Program-made: the position numbers and the translations under genes
Notes under the pieces: model-generated
Told to the model about the DNA's origin: nothing
Databases searched by the model: none
The model's input: only the letters and a program-made list of their open reading frames with translations
Assembly (NCBI GenBank): GCA_006538405.1
Contig: BJKQ01000003.1
Location: forward strand, 2,232,001 to 2,296,000
Reading direction: 5' to 3'
DNA length: 64,000 nucleotides
Source of the DNA: Hansfordia pulvinata
Taxonomy: Eukaryota; Ascomycota; Sordariomycetes; Xylariales
Shown here: positions 23,814 through 37,522 of the stretch, piece after piece
How positions within the stretch are numbered: position 1 is the stretch's first letter
How the letters are laid out: the number at the start of each line of letters is the position of its first letter

Positions 23814-25408
23814 GTCGGCGCAGGGGCGCGCGAAGGCGCGCGCGGCGTGTCGCGGCGGATCAAGAGGCCCGACTTGGGTCTGCTAATAGCAGAAGCTCGA
23901 CCGACGAGGGGTCGGCAGCGCGCAGATATGAATGAGCGGGTAAGATGCGGATGGATGGGCGATGATGGCGTGGCGACAAAGAAAGGAGCGTGGGAGGGAG
24001 CATAAGGTGGTGGTGATGAGAAATGTGAAGCCGTCAGCCAGCCTGGCTACGCGGGCGAGCGAGTGCAAGTGCGAGTGGAGCGTGACTACATGTAGCGGTA
24101 AAGTACTGTCCTCGGATGCTCTGGAGGCGAGTACTCAGGCTTATGCCTATGACTCACGCTTTGTTCGGTACTTCGAAGATTCGGCTACAGCTCTCGGTAC
24201 ATAATCTGATGTCTGATGGACTAGCAGCAGGTACGCGCATTGCTCCCGGGGGCTTTTTAGGGGGCATGCAGCCCATAAGAGGTTAGTCCCACCCATGTCC
24301 TGTGCGGTATATTCGATACGCTGACTGCAGGGCCGCCGGCCAGCGAGCCGAGAGGGTACTTTTCTCTACTTATGGCAATGAGACCGATCTGCCTGGCAAC
24401 GCGACTAGAAAGCTACACGAGCGCGTTGCTAGCTCACGACTCGACGTGCTTCAGACGCGCCTTTAATGGGGTGTTCGTGATCGATCGTTAGCTCAACGCA
24501 TTCGCGTCTTGATTCGCGTTCACGCCCTGGCTGGCAGATGCAATCGCATGAGATAGCATGGTTGATGTGTTGGAATAATGCAGGGACCAGACTCTTTTTG
24601 CATCTCCTCTCGCCGTCTCGGCTTCCCCCTTCGCAATCAATCACGTTGTCGATCCTGGAGGCGGCCAACGTTTCTGCACAGATAACGTCCAATTTTCATG
24701 TATTCACCGTTTTCCACAATTTGAGAATGTTGGCACTACTTTCTTCACATGTCTCGTATTCGTCTTGCAGGTCTATGTGTGAGAATCAACTGGCTAACAG
24801 ATCCAATTTCAGAACATGGGCGGTCGCGGCCAAGTCATACTTCCCTAACCAAAGGAGCACACTGACAAAAAGGCGGTCATATACCGCCCGCATGTTAAGA
24901 GGCAAGCAAATGGTGATGTTACAAGAGAAATGAGGTTGATCAAGTGGTCAGTAGCCAGATACGCCTGGCCAGACAGAATACCTCCTTCCCGCTGTCCAAT
25001 CCTCTGCCAAAATCCAGAAGAAGCCATCAAGCGCACTAGACTGTAGCCAGTCCATGCATACACGAGAGCCTCGCCTATCAAAGTAGATGTTCAAATGTCA
25101 GAACCGATGTCGAACGCCGTTATCCCGCTAGAGCGTCCGTGTCCTACTCGAAACGCTATTTGCTCGCCGACCTCATGAGTGAAAAAAGGAAAAGAAATGT
25201 AAACTTGTATCGTCGTCGTTAACCACGTTCAAAGCGGTCGGCCACGTATCCAGCTCATCAGAATCCAAAACACGCATTTCTGCCATCCTTCTGTTGTTTT
25301 CAGATAGGTGCGTGGAGATTCGCGGGGTATTGGGTGTGGGCAGATGAAAGGTAATCGCTCGATGATCGAGGGACAGAGACAAAAAAGAAATCATGCGAGG
25401 CTATCCCT
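23814..25408. other. Intergenic region between SPT16 and the Opy2-like gene
   Basis: About 1.6 kb containing the SPT16 promoter on the left and the 3' flank of the Opy2-like gene on the right. The short open frames lack domains. I see no RNA gene or repeat of note. Confidence 0.65.
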
Positions 25409-26779
25409 TCAATTATCCTTGACCGCATGTTGGTCGCCGAATGGGCTTGCGTCGCGCACAGGTTCGGGCTTTGGCCTGCTCAAGTCGCCGGTGGAAATGT
25501 GGCGCACATGGTTGTTCTCCCGGGTGCTCGTAGAAGATGAGGGTGTGCTTGGGGGGTCGACGAAGGGGCTTTGGCTGGCTGTTTCCGATGCGCCGTTGGC
25601 GGTGGCGGCAGCTTCGGATCCATTCTTGTCGTCTCCTTGGGGCGGTGTTTTCTTCTCGGAGTTGGAGTCAGACGGGGCGGATGACGCCTGTGATGGTTTT
25701 GGCTTCACTTCGACTTCCTTGGGGCCATTGCTGCCAACGCGTACCATTTGAGGGCGAGCAGTCTGCGCAGTCGAGGCGCTGGCATTCTTGAAAAATGTGG
25801 CGCCGATGCTGAAAGCCGGAGACGGGGGCGGCTTGTCGTACTTCTCGTAGTTGACTTCCGGAACAGGTGGCGCGTCGCCGCTCTTTTCACTGCCAGTCCG
25901 GGACTTGACGCTGACCAGGGAAGGTTTCAAGAAGTTACCCCGCTGAGCAGGCGTGGAAGAGACAACGGCATTCTTGCCGTATATGGTCGAGGCAACGCTG
26001 GAGCGGGGAGCGTACGACCTTGCCGCGTACGATGTGCGATCGGTGTTAGTCGAGATGCCTGAGTATGTTGAATCGCGAAGGTTTCCGGGTACAAAGAAAT
26101 GCTGTTCGTCCCCTTCGGGCCGCTTGTTGGCATGCTCGGAGTGTGCCAGTGGAATCGGGGGCACCGGCGGGACGAGTACGTTGGGGTCGTTGGCCTGGGC
26201 ACGGTTGGTGACGCCAGGGATGTAAGCGATTTGGATGATGTTCGAGGCTCGGGTGAGGACGGTCGAGGCGATCGAGTGGACGGTGTGGGCCGAGTTTCGT
26301 TTGGATCGCATCGTGGCCGCGTCGCCTCCCATGCCGCCTTCCTTGCTCTGGGCCTCGTCGTACCATTGCTCCTCGTATTCGCCGCGCCTGTTCTTGATAC
26401 AGAACCTCCAGACCAGGTATGTGGCCACCGCAATGACTGCAAGACCACCGATAACGGCACCAGCGATGGCACCTCCGTTTGGTGGCTGCGCCTGTGCCGG
26501 CGGAGGGGCGGCTGCGCTGCCACCGATCTTGGACGGATCTTTTAAACATGATGCACTGGGGCACTCTCTGCAGTTCATCGGAATCGATACATTGCAATAT
26601 TCGTCATCGGCGCACTGGGGGCAGTCGGGTTGCTTGTTCTCGCATTGGACACATCCTTGTTGCCTTCTGTCCAGCCCCGAGGGACTCTCGTCTAGTGGGT
26701 GTCAGCAGCGAGCACAAATAGGGACATGATGGGAGAGCATACATATGGAGTACCCGACGAAGCCAGGGACGGAACCCAT
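25409..26779 (-). CDS. OPY2: Opy2-like membrane anchor/sensor protein
   Basis: A tiny first exon (26779-26743, 12 codons plus one base) joins exon 26691-25409 across a 51 bp intron with a GTATGC donor and CTGAC branch point, giving 439 aa. The N-terminal ectodomain is a cysteine cluster reading CVQCENKQPDCPQC...EYC...NCRECPSASC, the pattern of the Opy2 N-terminal domain. A Gly/Ala-rich membrane helix follows at about residues 86-108 (AGAVIGGLAVIAVATYLVW) with a basic stop-transfer (CIKNRRG). The cytoplasmic tail of about 330 residues is Ser/Pro/Thr-rich. In yeast, Opy2 recruits Ste50 to the plasma membrane for HOG and filamentous-growth MAPK signalling; in plant pathogens Opy2-type or Msb2-linked sensors support surface recognition. 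Function here is inferred from the cysteine pattern and topology. Confidence 0.8.
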
Positions 26780-27432
26780 TTTTGGCTTTGCGGGCAATGT
26801 ATAGACCTAGAAACAGTGGAAGAAAGGTTCCAGTAGACGTCAGGGGCCTGTCGCCGAGGCTGCTGTCTCCCACTTGAACGGCGTCGGCTTCGTTCGGGGA
26901 AAATCGGCTTTGTAGAGAACCTGGGTTGTAGGCCAGACGTGATGGCGTATGGGCGTATGGGCGAAGTGCAATCAGAGTCGCTTGTGACTAGTGATGTGAT
27001 GGGTTGCCGGGAGATGCTGTGCTGAGATTCGGAAGAAGTTGCAGGCGGCGAATGGGGTAAACGAGTGTCTGTGAGCAAGCGGCTCACGATGCGAGATGGC
27101 CGGGAAAGAACTGGGCTATGCGGCGAGCGACGACATAGGGCCAGACGCTGGACAGTGCCAAAGGGTGAGCAAGTCGCGAGGGCGAACGGTCGGTCGTCGG
27201 CGAGCGTGTCTGTGTCGCGGTACGGGTGTGATGTCGTCGGGACGGTGATGAGTGTCGTAAGCGAGCCTGGGGAAGTGGAGGAAACGGAACGAGCAGCTGG
27301 TGTTGAGAGCGAACAGAGAGCCGAGGCGGCAGGCAGGCAGACAGAGAGACAGAGGCTCGGGCGGGCAGCGGCAGACTGGAGATGGACGGACAGAGATAGT
27401 CGCGGCGGCGGGTGCCCCGTTGTTCAGGTCTT

Positions 27433-27450
27433 GGGGGGGGGGGGGGGGGG
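27433..27450. repeat. G18 homopolymer
   Basis: Eighteen consecutive G residues about 650 bp upstream of the Opy2-like start, in DNA that is otherwise mixed sequence. Confidence 0.9.
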
Positions 27451-30400
27451 TGGGCCGGCTGCCACGCAACGCTAATGCGGAGTTTTACGACGACGGCGTG
27501 CGTGCTTGATGAGGTCTAGACTGCGCAGAAGGCAAGTAGCGGAGTACGCGGTCTCGTGGCGTCGGCACCGCGGCTGCCTCGCGCGACGAGGAAGTCCACA
27601 GTACAGAGAGCCGAAGGTACCCTTGGGAACAGAGCCCAGGGGGCGCGCCAAACCTGGCAAGGGTTCCAGGCCACTTTCCCAGGTGCATTAGTGAGGGATT
27701 GCCCCAGGAACAATGAGGGATCTTGGGAGTCCAAGCGAGCACCAAGGCACAAGGGGCGACACCCACCGGGCCCGCCCCCTCCTGACGCGGTCTAGCGCTT
27801 TTCAGCGCCCCCCAGCAAGCCCCCGACGCCGCCCCATGTTCTGCGATAAGCCAGCAAGTCCATCGTGAGTACTCTTTGGCTTCCTTCTGCCCGCGCGGTC
27901 CGCCAAATCCCTCCTCGCCATGCACCTATTCGGTACTTTTCTCTCTAGCATGGCTTCCATGGGGGCAACGACGGCGGCGGCGGCGGCATCTCCTCATCCT
28001 TTGCTGGGCGGTGTCCACTTTTCGTCGTCACATCCATCTCTCATCATGTTCTCGTCTACTCGTCGTCGGCCTCGTCAATCGCGTTGCAACTTGCGGCTGT
28101 CGTTTGCCCTACAGATATTCGCACTCCCACAAGAACTCGTCCGAGTATGCACTAACTACCTGAGACGATGGCCCAAGTTGATTAAACCAAATAGCGCTTG
28201 CTATTTAGACTGCCAAGCCGCCCTTCAGAGTCTTCATTCAGCCCGCACGGCAGCACCGCCGCCACCAACCCGGCGTCTACTCGTACGAGCACCAGCAGGG
28301 GGCAGTTCGGATCCATCGTCAATCGTAGAGATCCCAGCGCGGCGCCCCCGTTCAAATGTCTTCCCTTCGGACATCCCCTTCTCTTCGCCGTCGTGGCTCT
28401 CCGTTTCCCACGTCGCACACGACGAGACAGCCAGATAGAATCATGCCACGATGCGCTGGATCGACCGACAAGCTCACGCCTCACGTCACGAGAACACGGC
28501 ACTGATCGTACCCGCCTTCCCCGTAAAGACAGGAGCATGCCGGGGAGGATACGGCCACATGGGGCAGCACGCGTGGGGTCCCGTTGAGGCCTTTCTCCCG
28601 CTTACCCTGTCCCCCTTCCCCCTGGGTCGCATCACCTCCTCTTCGCTCAACCTCTGACTGCAACCTAAGCTCCCAGGTTTCTAGGTCACTCACAACAAGT
28701 GATTCCACACACGAGTAGGGGAAGGGGGTACCTTGCGCATAAGCCGTGGCCAACGCAGACCCGACCCTGGCACGCCGGGCAACACCGAGGGGGCGTGCCA
28801 CTACCAGTACGTGCTGCCATTCGCCCTGGTCGGCCGCCATGGCTTGCTGCTCCCGATGGGGGCCCACCTCGCCTCTCCACCAAGCCTGGTCTCCCATCCT
28901 AAGGCAATCCCGATTCTCTCGGTCTTCGGTGGCGCGCGGGCGGCTTGGACGGCTTGCTCCCTTGCTCCCGGGGTCCTGCAGAATAGGGGTGCAGCATGTC
29001 TGTCATTCAAGCAGCCCATCGTCGGTCGGCATGTACGATATTTCCAAGCAATATGAAAGAAGGACCATTGCAGCAGCTGCACGAGTACTCGTAGTCCGGA
29101 CACAACGCTTACACAGGTATCTGTAGCAAGACAAAGCCCGGGCCATGCCTGAGTTTTGGCCAGGCTGCGGGTCTGGAGGCGAAACCACACGGCCTCTGGG
29201 CCCCCTGAGCCGTTGCGCCATTGTTAGACGCCATTGTCACCATTTAATTTGGAACCAAGGGCGAATCAACGCCCCGGCAAATTCCACACCCCACTTCTCT
29301 ACTCGCCCGGCGTGGCCAGCTGTGCTGGGCCCTGCCCGGGTTGAGTGACCACAAAATTTGAACCGGGACTGGATTCATCATGACCTGTCTGCGAGCATCG
29401 GGCCCGGATGCGACCGGCATCGAGAGCAGCAGCACGAGATCGCAAGCACTCCCAGATACAAGTAAGCCCGTTCGCCGGCATACCATACGCGCTTCACGCC
29501 CCAGCCCCATCAGGTCAGCCGCGTAGCGCTGATGAGGCCTGGGAGAGCCACGCAGTCCCCTCAGCCACTACTACGAGTACCGACAGCAGTGCGTTTCCCG
29601 GCCGGGTGGGGAAGCCAGAAGGAGGCGCGGCCGGCGCTTGTCAGACTCGCGTTTAGGGCTCTCCCACCCAGATGATCCTGCGGGCAATCCTGTCATCAGG
29701 ATGACCATGGGGCGGCTGCAGGCATTCGTGAGATTAGGTTGGCCGCGGCGGGACGAGTGAGTCGTCCCAGATGTTGATAATGGGCGGCTGGGCTTTCTCG
29801 GACCAACGCCCGAGTCTGCTGGCGCGAGGCAGCCCTGTCTTGTGTCTGTTGGTAGCGGCCAGCCTGGTTCACGTGATACGTGGTGTGCATTCTCCCCTTT
29901 CAGACGACTGCTGTCGCTCGTGCCTCTGTTCGTACACATACTCGTCTACATGTCGACTCAACTGCGCGCCTACCGTCACAAGGCTTCCCGACGACGAGGG
30001 CCACGTGCAAAGAGCCTGCTCTGACTAGGTTGCTGGCGACAAAGCTGGGGCTATTATGCAGCCATGCGCAAACACAACTCGTCTTTGATTCGCAAACTCA
30101 ACGGGGCGTGCCGTTGGTATGCCGGGAGACCAGCTCGTTTGTAGATGCAGCGTCTGTGTTTACATGTGCCCCTGCTACACTGTCGATTGTTTGAGGCCAT
30201 CAAGAGACATAGGGATCCGCTCAGGAACTAATAACCCCATGTAACACGATGTTCCTAACACGAAGTTCTTGACTATGTTCTGGAGCGATCATTCAACGCC
30301 GATGAAGCCTTATCAAACGGACGGTCTCGGGTGTTGTAGTGACAGTAGCCTGAGGGTGGGCAGCCTCGAAGTTCTGCCTCTTCTTCGCGGATCTTTCTCT

Positions 30401-32607
30401 GATGCTGCACGCGTGTGGCCTACTTGGCTATGTTCGTCGAGCAGTAGTGATCGCACCGGGGCCCGCCGACAGGTTGCTTCATCGGCCACGCGTCTTACAT
30501 TGACAACATGAGACCCGTTGAACATCCGGTGCGTGGCTTAGCACGGATCATGAAAGGCCGAGTCTCGCAAGATCGCTCGCGGGTGGCAGAGCGAGAACCG
30601 TGTCGATATCGCCGGATGACAATGTCTCTTCAGTCTGGCAGCGCTTTTGTAGATGCTAGCATTATGAAGGATAGACACTGGGCAGACTACCGGAACAGCA
30701 GGCATTACGAAGAAAGCGATGGTAATGAGCCTGCCGAGCATCATCAAGAGAGCAGATCTCAGCTTGATCGGGCTCTTGCGTCACACAGCATTCCATCCAA
30801 AGGCAGTGCCCAGTATTCTCAGTCTCTATGCTGGAGCCCGTAGCCGTGACTCCAGCTCTAAAGCCTTGCCGAAGGGAGCGAAAGGCACATCGCCGGAACC
30901 CCTGGGCTCCGGGCGATTCTCATCCAGAAAGCATGATTGCGCAAGCAGGGGGCCACCGGCCACCAGGTGGACGCCGGCGAGCATCATCGCCGCTGGTGCT
31001 TTTCTCATCGCGTGAGACACCCGGTCCCCTTGTGCCCACCCCGGGCGCCCGCTCAACACGCTGATTCACACTATAGCCTGGGTGGACTGAGACAAAGGGA
31101 CTGAAGCGTGTGGACGGGTCGGCCCTCTCTCTGCCCTTCCGAGGAATGTTGGCCCCCCGCTCTCGGCATACAAACAGAGTGGTTGGCCGCCTTGCCATCC
31201 TGGACCCTTTGTTGCATGGCGACTCAGCCGCTTCAACTTGGCCTCCCGAGATGCGGCCCCTGGCATCGTCAGGCCTCTTGGGCCCTTCTCGGGACTGTAT
31301 CAAGAACGCGCATTTTACCGCGCGCCGGTCCCATGACGATCAGCTCGCCGCGCAATTCGGTCGTAACGCGAAACCTCACTCCATCCAGTCCGAAGCTAGT
31401 TTCTGGCGGCCGGGCTGGTTGTCGGTACCCGACACCGGCGCCGTTAGTCTTGCCAATGTTGACCATGGGCTGTTCCCAGACATTATATATACTCTTTTCT
31501 ACGACACGCGGGGCCATTCGTTAGGGACCCTGCTCAGTCGAGGGCACATTTGGCATTAGAAGCCGATGAGTGTTTCTCGTTATACGTGGGCTCTGGTTGT
31601 ACGGGTCCCCTCCGCACGTACATCATATCAGCGCAAAGACTCAGTTATGTGCTGCTTTGCTGATAGTCTCGCCGAAGTCAGGGCTGGTTCGTTGTCTGTT
31701 GCGAGTCGGCGACTACAGACTCGCCAAAGTACTCCGCACCGCTCAGGAGGTACCCAGAACCGAACAGAATGGGACAGAGAAAGCGTACGTCAGTCTGGCA
31801 TAAGCCATCACGAGAGCCGAGCCCCGCTCACGCGAAGCGCGCGGCTCCGGTAGACCCGTGGGCTCGGTTTGCTCCGCCATGTATGGCAATGTCATCCAGC
31901 AAGGTCGGGATTTTGGGCCCAACGGAGGAGGCTCTTCACCAGTCGACGCTAGCACTGCCAACGCGGCACGGCTTATCGCTATTTTTAATAGGTGTGGTTG
32001 ATAGAGTTGACCCCTGCGTTAGACACGGGCACACCTGATCTTGCCCGTGGCTGCGCAAGGCACCTGGAATGTGAGGAACCCTGACTGGTTTGGAAGCATA
32101 AACACAAGATGGGATGGTTGGCGGCTGCGTCCATCCCGCGGGGCCCCTCGTGCGGAAGCGATGGAAATCTTGATCTGAGAATTGACCGGGAATTGTTCGA
32201 ATATTTAACCTGAAACCGCGCAGCTGCAGCGACCGGGGCGAGAATTTGGCAGCTCCGAGGCTTTTACTCCGCAAGGGTCTCCTTGGGCAAGCTGCCGCGG
32301 TTTCAGGCTGATGAAGCGTTGCGGAAGGGCCAGTGAGATGCGAAGGGACGGGGGTTCCGGGGTGAGCCCCTGACGGCCGAGGAGGCTGGGATTGCTGGAA
32401 CCACGAGCACCAGCCGACGTACGAGTGTACCGGCACCAATGACCTACGATATGGGTACGCCACTCAGTCATTGGATGATAGCTGGCAGGTTATGTGGCGC
32501 CAGGCCCTGGAAAGTCGCGATGCAGTGGGCAGCCGTCTGCCGCGAGTGGGAGATGTGCTCGTAGAAGCGATGACCGAAGAATCCAGGGGTGTCGTTGATT
32601 TCGCAAG

Positions 32608-32621
32608 TACGAGTACTCGTA
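32608..32621. promoter_or_regulatory. Perfect 14-bp palindrome built from the TACGAGTA motif
   Basis: TACGAGTACTCGTA reads the same on both strands and consists of two overlapping copies of an octamer that recurs at least 28 times in the window. Perfect two-fold symmetry fits a site for a homodimeric DNA-binding protein, but no factor is known to me. Confidence 0.4.
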
Positions 32622-35600
32622 GCCACGCCGCCACCGGCCGCCACACGGGAGAACCAGTAACGTGCCCTGTAGACGAAGCAGGCCAAAACCTCAGCCGACA
32701 TGCATGTTCTGAAATCGGAAATGCCGTCAGTGCAGCCTCGTCATGTTCCGGATGGACGCGTCTACGGAAAGAGTTGGAATGTCTCGGAGTGCAGCCGTGA
32801 TGATGCGAGTGCTCTTTAGAGGTAGCAAACGCGACCGGATCTGAGCCTCGCAGTGCTCGCCTTTTCCCCGTGGGTGCCAGAGGGAGTCGGTTCGCGATGG
32901 CTCATCAAAGTCGGCTTGGACATCCGATTAGTGGCAGCGGGGCGCCTTTGTCAGTTGGAATCTCGAGGGTGGCTGGAGGTCGGCCCCGAAGCCAGCACCC
33001 ACCACGGCGGGGCGGGGCTTCTTTGTGTGCGCATTGCAACACGGTGCCGGCACATGACGCTGTCACGAATCTGGGTTGCTGAACAGATGATGGCCGGAGT
33101 GCCCGCGGCAGCGTTGGTGATTGATGAGCAGCAGGCCCGATCCGCCGGGTCGAGACGACGTTGAGCAGGTTGGGATGGTGCTAGGCTGATATCCAAGCGT
33201 GGCATGGCGGTGCTGAGGGTTGCTATTTTTGCATCGGGGCTGGTGGGCGGGTGGCCGTGGGCTGGGCTGATCTGGTCTGGCGCGTCTGGGTGGGTTCAAT
33301 GTTGTGTGTGCACGCCTGGGTCGGGTGGCAGAGGTGCAAGCGGAAGGGCCGGGCAAAGGTCAATTGATTGATGAATGAAGCCGATAGATCCAACCACGAC
33401 TCGGGGGAGGACAGCAGAGGACCTCAGAGAGGGTGCCTTCTGGTGGAGGTCGTGGGCGCAAAATGGATGGGATGTACGAGTACCTCCCCTAACCCCGTTG
33501 GACACGCCTATATCGGATCAGCCTAAAAGTCGACGAGACGGTACAGGTACGCGCCGCTACATCGGCTGTCCTTGCATATCGAGACGAGACGGCGTCCCGA
33601 AGCGGGACAGTGCGTTGGAGACACTGTGTCCGCGTCTGAGGGAGCCCGGAACCCTGGATCTGCCTCATCTGGGAGTATCCAAGCAGACGAGGGGAGGGAG
33701 GTCGCAGACAGAAAAAAAAAAAGAACGAAAAAAAGCACGAACAAACCCCCATTTGACCACCACCACCACAACTTTACCGCGCCGGGGGCGGGGGAGACGA
33801 CATCAAACCCTCTGCGCGAGAAGCACGAACTAGCCATCTCCTCTTATTATATAGGTACCAAGGCCCCTACTCTGCGCATTCTCCAAGTTTGATAGTAATT
33901 GTTATGCAGTTGCCAGATCCCCATCTCATGCGCTGGGGGCATTCGTGGCCTAGATGCACCCTGACTTAGGCACCCCGAGCCGTGCATGCACCAGCAAAGA
34001 CGAGTGGGTGCTGGCGTGAGCCCCAGTATCCCGCCCATTACTCGTGCTCGACCACCAACGTTACGAGTAGGCCGTTGTGAGGGCCTGAGGGCTTGGGGAT
34101 TATCCGTAATGCTCACAACCACACACGTTCATGTGGTGCGTGTACGTGTGCCTCTCCGACGTTCAGCTGGCTACCTTACCTCAGCAACTACCTGAGGTAC
34201 TCGTACGAAGGCATAGCCGGACCGGACACGACGGCTCACGCAACGGGGCCCTGGATCCACGCGCCTTCAGATGGCGAGGGCTGAGCCATGTAAGCCGGCA
34301 GGGGTCCCAACTGGGAGCCGTCCTCCATGGTGCCCACGCCTCGACGCGTTTGCACACAGAGGCGGGCATCTCTACCAACCTGATGAGTGAGCGCCAGGTA
34401 GTAAGACCCAGTCAGCAACGACTTCTCGTATCCCCCGAACTACTGGGCTAGCGGGCCCGCTACTTCAAATGCCCCGTAATCATACTCGTAACAAGAATAA
34501 TGAGCCGTCTCCCGTACGGGTTTAAGGCGAATTTGCAAATTCCCCATTCCGCGCACGCGCGTCTGGTGCTGGAGGGGCCGGCCCATCATCTGTGCCTTGG
34601 CTTGAAGGCAAGGCTGGCCCTTGGAGTGATGAGAGTTCGAGCGCAGACGAATAGGTTGTACTCGTACGGGAGGTTCAAGTACTTCAGATACACGGGTCGT
34701 ACGAGTAGATGGAGAGACGATGTCTGGTGACACCCACGAGTACCTTCACCATGACAGATTACATGACGACGTAGCCAGCGGCATTCCGGCGGCGCCGTCA
34801 TTGGCGCCAACCCCCTCCAAGAATGTGCAGGTACTGCAGTCTGCAGTCTGCAGTCTGCAGCCTCCCTCCTCCGTCCAAGTGATACGCTCACCACGAGACC
34901 CCTAAGCAGCCGAATGAGGAGCACACGAGTCTCCGTGTTCACAAAAGTTGACAACTATTGGCTCTTTATACTCCCCACCCATATGGCATTCTGCCAAGGC
35001 CACACGCACTGGTGGTGGGCACCGGAGGCACCAATGGGTTGCGGCGACGGCAACCCACAGGCACAATAATGACACAAGGCTGCCCATCTCAGTTCGTCCA
35101 CGGCTATGCATTTCAACATGGAGAGAAGCTCATGCCCACCCGCGAACAAGTACCTACCCATGTATTCATGTGGCTGCTGCCTGGAGGCTGCGTTAGGCAA
35201 TTTTGCAGATTTCTCTGTACAGGACACACGATCATCGTGGGTACTGAGGTCCTGCAGAAACGAGGACGTGGATGTGCCGCCTGGGAGTTCATGTTGGCCA
35301 GAAACCCAGACCCAGATAGGAGTACTTACCCCCTAGTACCCGTACAGGGAAGGAAGCGGCTGGTATACCTGCATACTCGTACAGGTCTCCCTCTTCTGAC
35401 AATAAGAGAGGCGGGAAAAGACACGTCGGCGCGAGCCGACAGGCCCCCCCCCCCAATATCCATCCATATCACTGCCCGCTACGCATCTCGGGCTGCTTTT
35501 GCTACGCGGCTGGCTGGGGTTACCAGTGGTCGCCGCTGGGAGCCTTCACTAGAAGAACCAAAGCTGCGCGCGACACCCCACAACTACCCTCAAGCGATGT

Positions 35601-36569
35601 TCTTCTTGGGTCCGGGGGGACTGGAGGTGGATTGGCATCGATGGGGATTGCTTTGCAAAAAAAAAAACCTCTCGTGCGAAGAGGAGTGTCGGGTGCCCGT
35701 GCGACGATCTTGGGTGCGGCACGCGGCTAAAAGGGAACCTGGGATTCATGGAAGAAGCAAAGAATACGAACATTGGACTGATCCCCACAGCCACTCAGGT
35801 GGGCTCTTATGACCTCGGGCTGTGCCCCGTACAGGTACCCGGTAAGAGTACTCGTACAGCCGAAGCATGGATCAGTGCAGTGCGGCCGCGCTCTCGTGCC
35901 CGTATCTCACGTGGTATATTCGTACGGATACCAACTCGCAGCCTTTCTTCGAGAGACTTGCACCAGAACTTCTACATCCATGTACTCGTACAGACATCTC
36001 AAGTCCCACCCCAACTGGAGATGGGCGGGCGCAGCACCGACTCGCAGACCCTTGAGTGGATGCCTGTGCAGCAGGTTGCAAGGGCCGACCGGCCACTCAG
36101 CCACTGCTTCGAGAATGACGAGCCATGATTGGGCGTGCCCGTCCCCACGATTCACGGAGTAGGGCCCTCAAGTCGCGTACCGCAGTCAGCCCTGCGCAGC
36201 TGGACCCAGCCGGTGCTGCTCGTAGCGATACCTACAAAGGGAGTAATCAAGAGGGAGGGAGACAGGCTGGGGCGCTGATGTGTCTGTACGAGGGTTTGCA
36301 ACTCGAGCCAACCGCACACCCGCACTGGATCGCACGCATCAAGGTCCCAATTTCCTTAGACGACCTACCACTTTGCTGCCTGTACGTGTAACACGGCGCA
36401 ATGAACGGGCGAGGCACGAGACCCAGTGTTGAGCTTGTCCATTTTGCTCGATATTGATGTATTTCCGGTGCCACAGCCGCGCTCGCGCTCTGCCCCGTTA
36501 TCCTTCTTTCTAGTCGTGCTGCGGCGGCTGCGGCTGCGGCTGCGACTGCGGCTGCGACTCTCGTCTTCG

Positions 36570-36572
<3 letters not shown>

Positions 36573-36609
<37 letters not shown>
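36573..36609. repeat. (CT)n microsatellite
   Basis: About 18 CT units following a CGGCTG-type hexamer tract at 36521-36556. It lies roughly 0.9 kb upstream of the chitin synthase start. Confidence 0.9.
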
Positions 36610-36611
<2 letters not shown>

Positions 36612-37522
36612 GCCCTCTACCCTCCTGGAGCTGTCGTTGCCTGGTGAGATTGCCATAGCTGCGCACGCCAAAGCCAAATACATAAGGTAGTGGATAGGTA
36701 GTCGCACATGTCCATGCTTCTGGTCGGGACTGATACCGTTGACGGGATCGCCAAAGTTACATGTTGTCTCCCTTTACCTACGAGTATTGAGTATTGTGCC
36801 CGCTCGCGGAGTGCGAGTACCTAGAGTAGTGACCTTAGCCCGCCCTGTTTCACCCTCCCAACCCAAGTATCTACCATCCTTCCCACCTTGGTTAGACCGC
36901 CTCGCCCAGACACAAGGGGCCTCTCAGGGGACGCGCAAGTACCCATACCCTTCGTCGACTTGCCGCGCACACCCGACGCTCGCGCCCAGGTCTGCGTACT
37001 GTACGCGCAGGGATACTCGCACCCTCCACTTCCAGCACAGGCACCCACAGCCCGCTCAGGCGCAGAGAGGAGCCAGAGAGGCCTGCGCCCGCGCGCGCTG
37101 GGGGCAGGACGAGCTAACTGAAGCGCCAGCTCAGCACTTTGGGTCGACCCTTTGTCCCGCTCTGCTGCGCCGCCCAGCCCAGAGTGGAGATTCGCCTCTA
37201 CCGCCCCGGGTGGTCGCCTGCTACCCCTGGATCCTTCCGCCCATCTACCTACACGACCTGCTCGAGATCGCCGGCGCGCTCACGCATCCATTTCCCTCTT
37301 TTCCTCCCGAGCATCACCACCCACCCGCCTCTTCTGGGAAGCTGCCACGGGCATCTCGACCATCTCCATCTCCTTTTGCTGGCCTCAGCACCTCTTGCCC
37401 TCTGCCTCTCGCCCTTGCGAGCTTCTGCCAGAGCAGGCCCCTCGCGTTGCCCCAAGGCTTGGCCTTTCTTCTGACCACCTCTCAACTCGACCTCCCTGCT
37501 GGTCGCCACCTCCACACCCATC

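Larger units (their letters stand above)
26780..37522. other. Gene-poor interval, about 10.7 kb
   Basis: The largest stretch without a supportable gene. Open frames up to 285 codons exist (for example 34958-35812 and 36739-37596) but show no domain, no membrane or signal pattern and no coherent splicing. Visible: G18 at 27433-27450, a (GGCTGC)n tract at about 36521-36556, a (CT)n run at about 36573-36609, and the densest cluster of TACGAGTA/TACTCGTA motifs (at least twelve between 28278 and 36786). The right end is the long promoter and leader of the chitin synthase gene. Possible decayed elements cannot be identified by eye. Confidence 0.45.

Noticed and set aside
27920..28438. 172-codon frame beginning with a weakly hydrophobic segment
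   Set aside because: Ser/Arg/Pro-rich with no convincing signal peptide, no domain, and no splice or neighbour support.
30538..31560. Hydrophobic minus-strand fragment (MMMLGRLITIAFFVMPAVPVV) and neighbouring frames, considered as a decayed membrane-protein gene
   Set aside because: Flanking frames contain frequent stops and no second fragment could be linked to it.
34958..35812. Open frame of 284 codons on the plus strand
   Set aside because: No recognisable domain, irregular composition, crosses a C9 and an A10 homopolymer, and lies in a gene-poor GC-rich region where long chance frames are expected.
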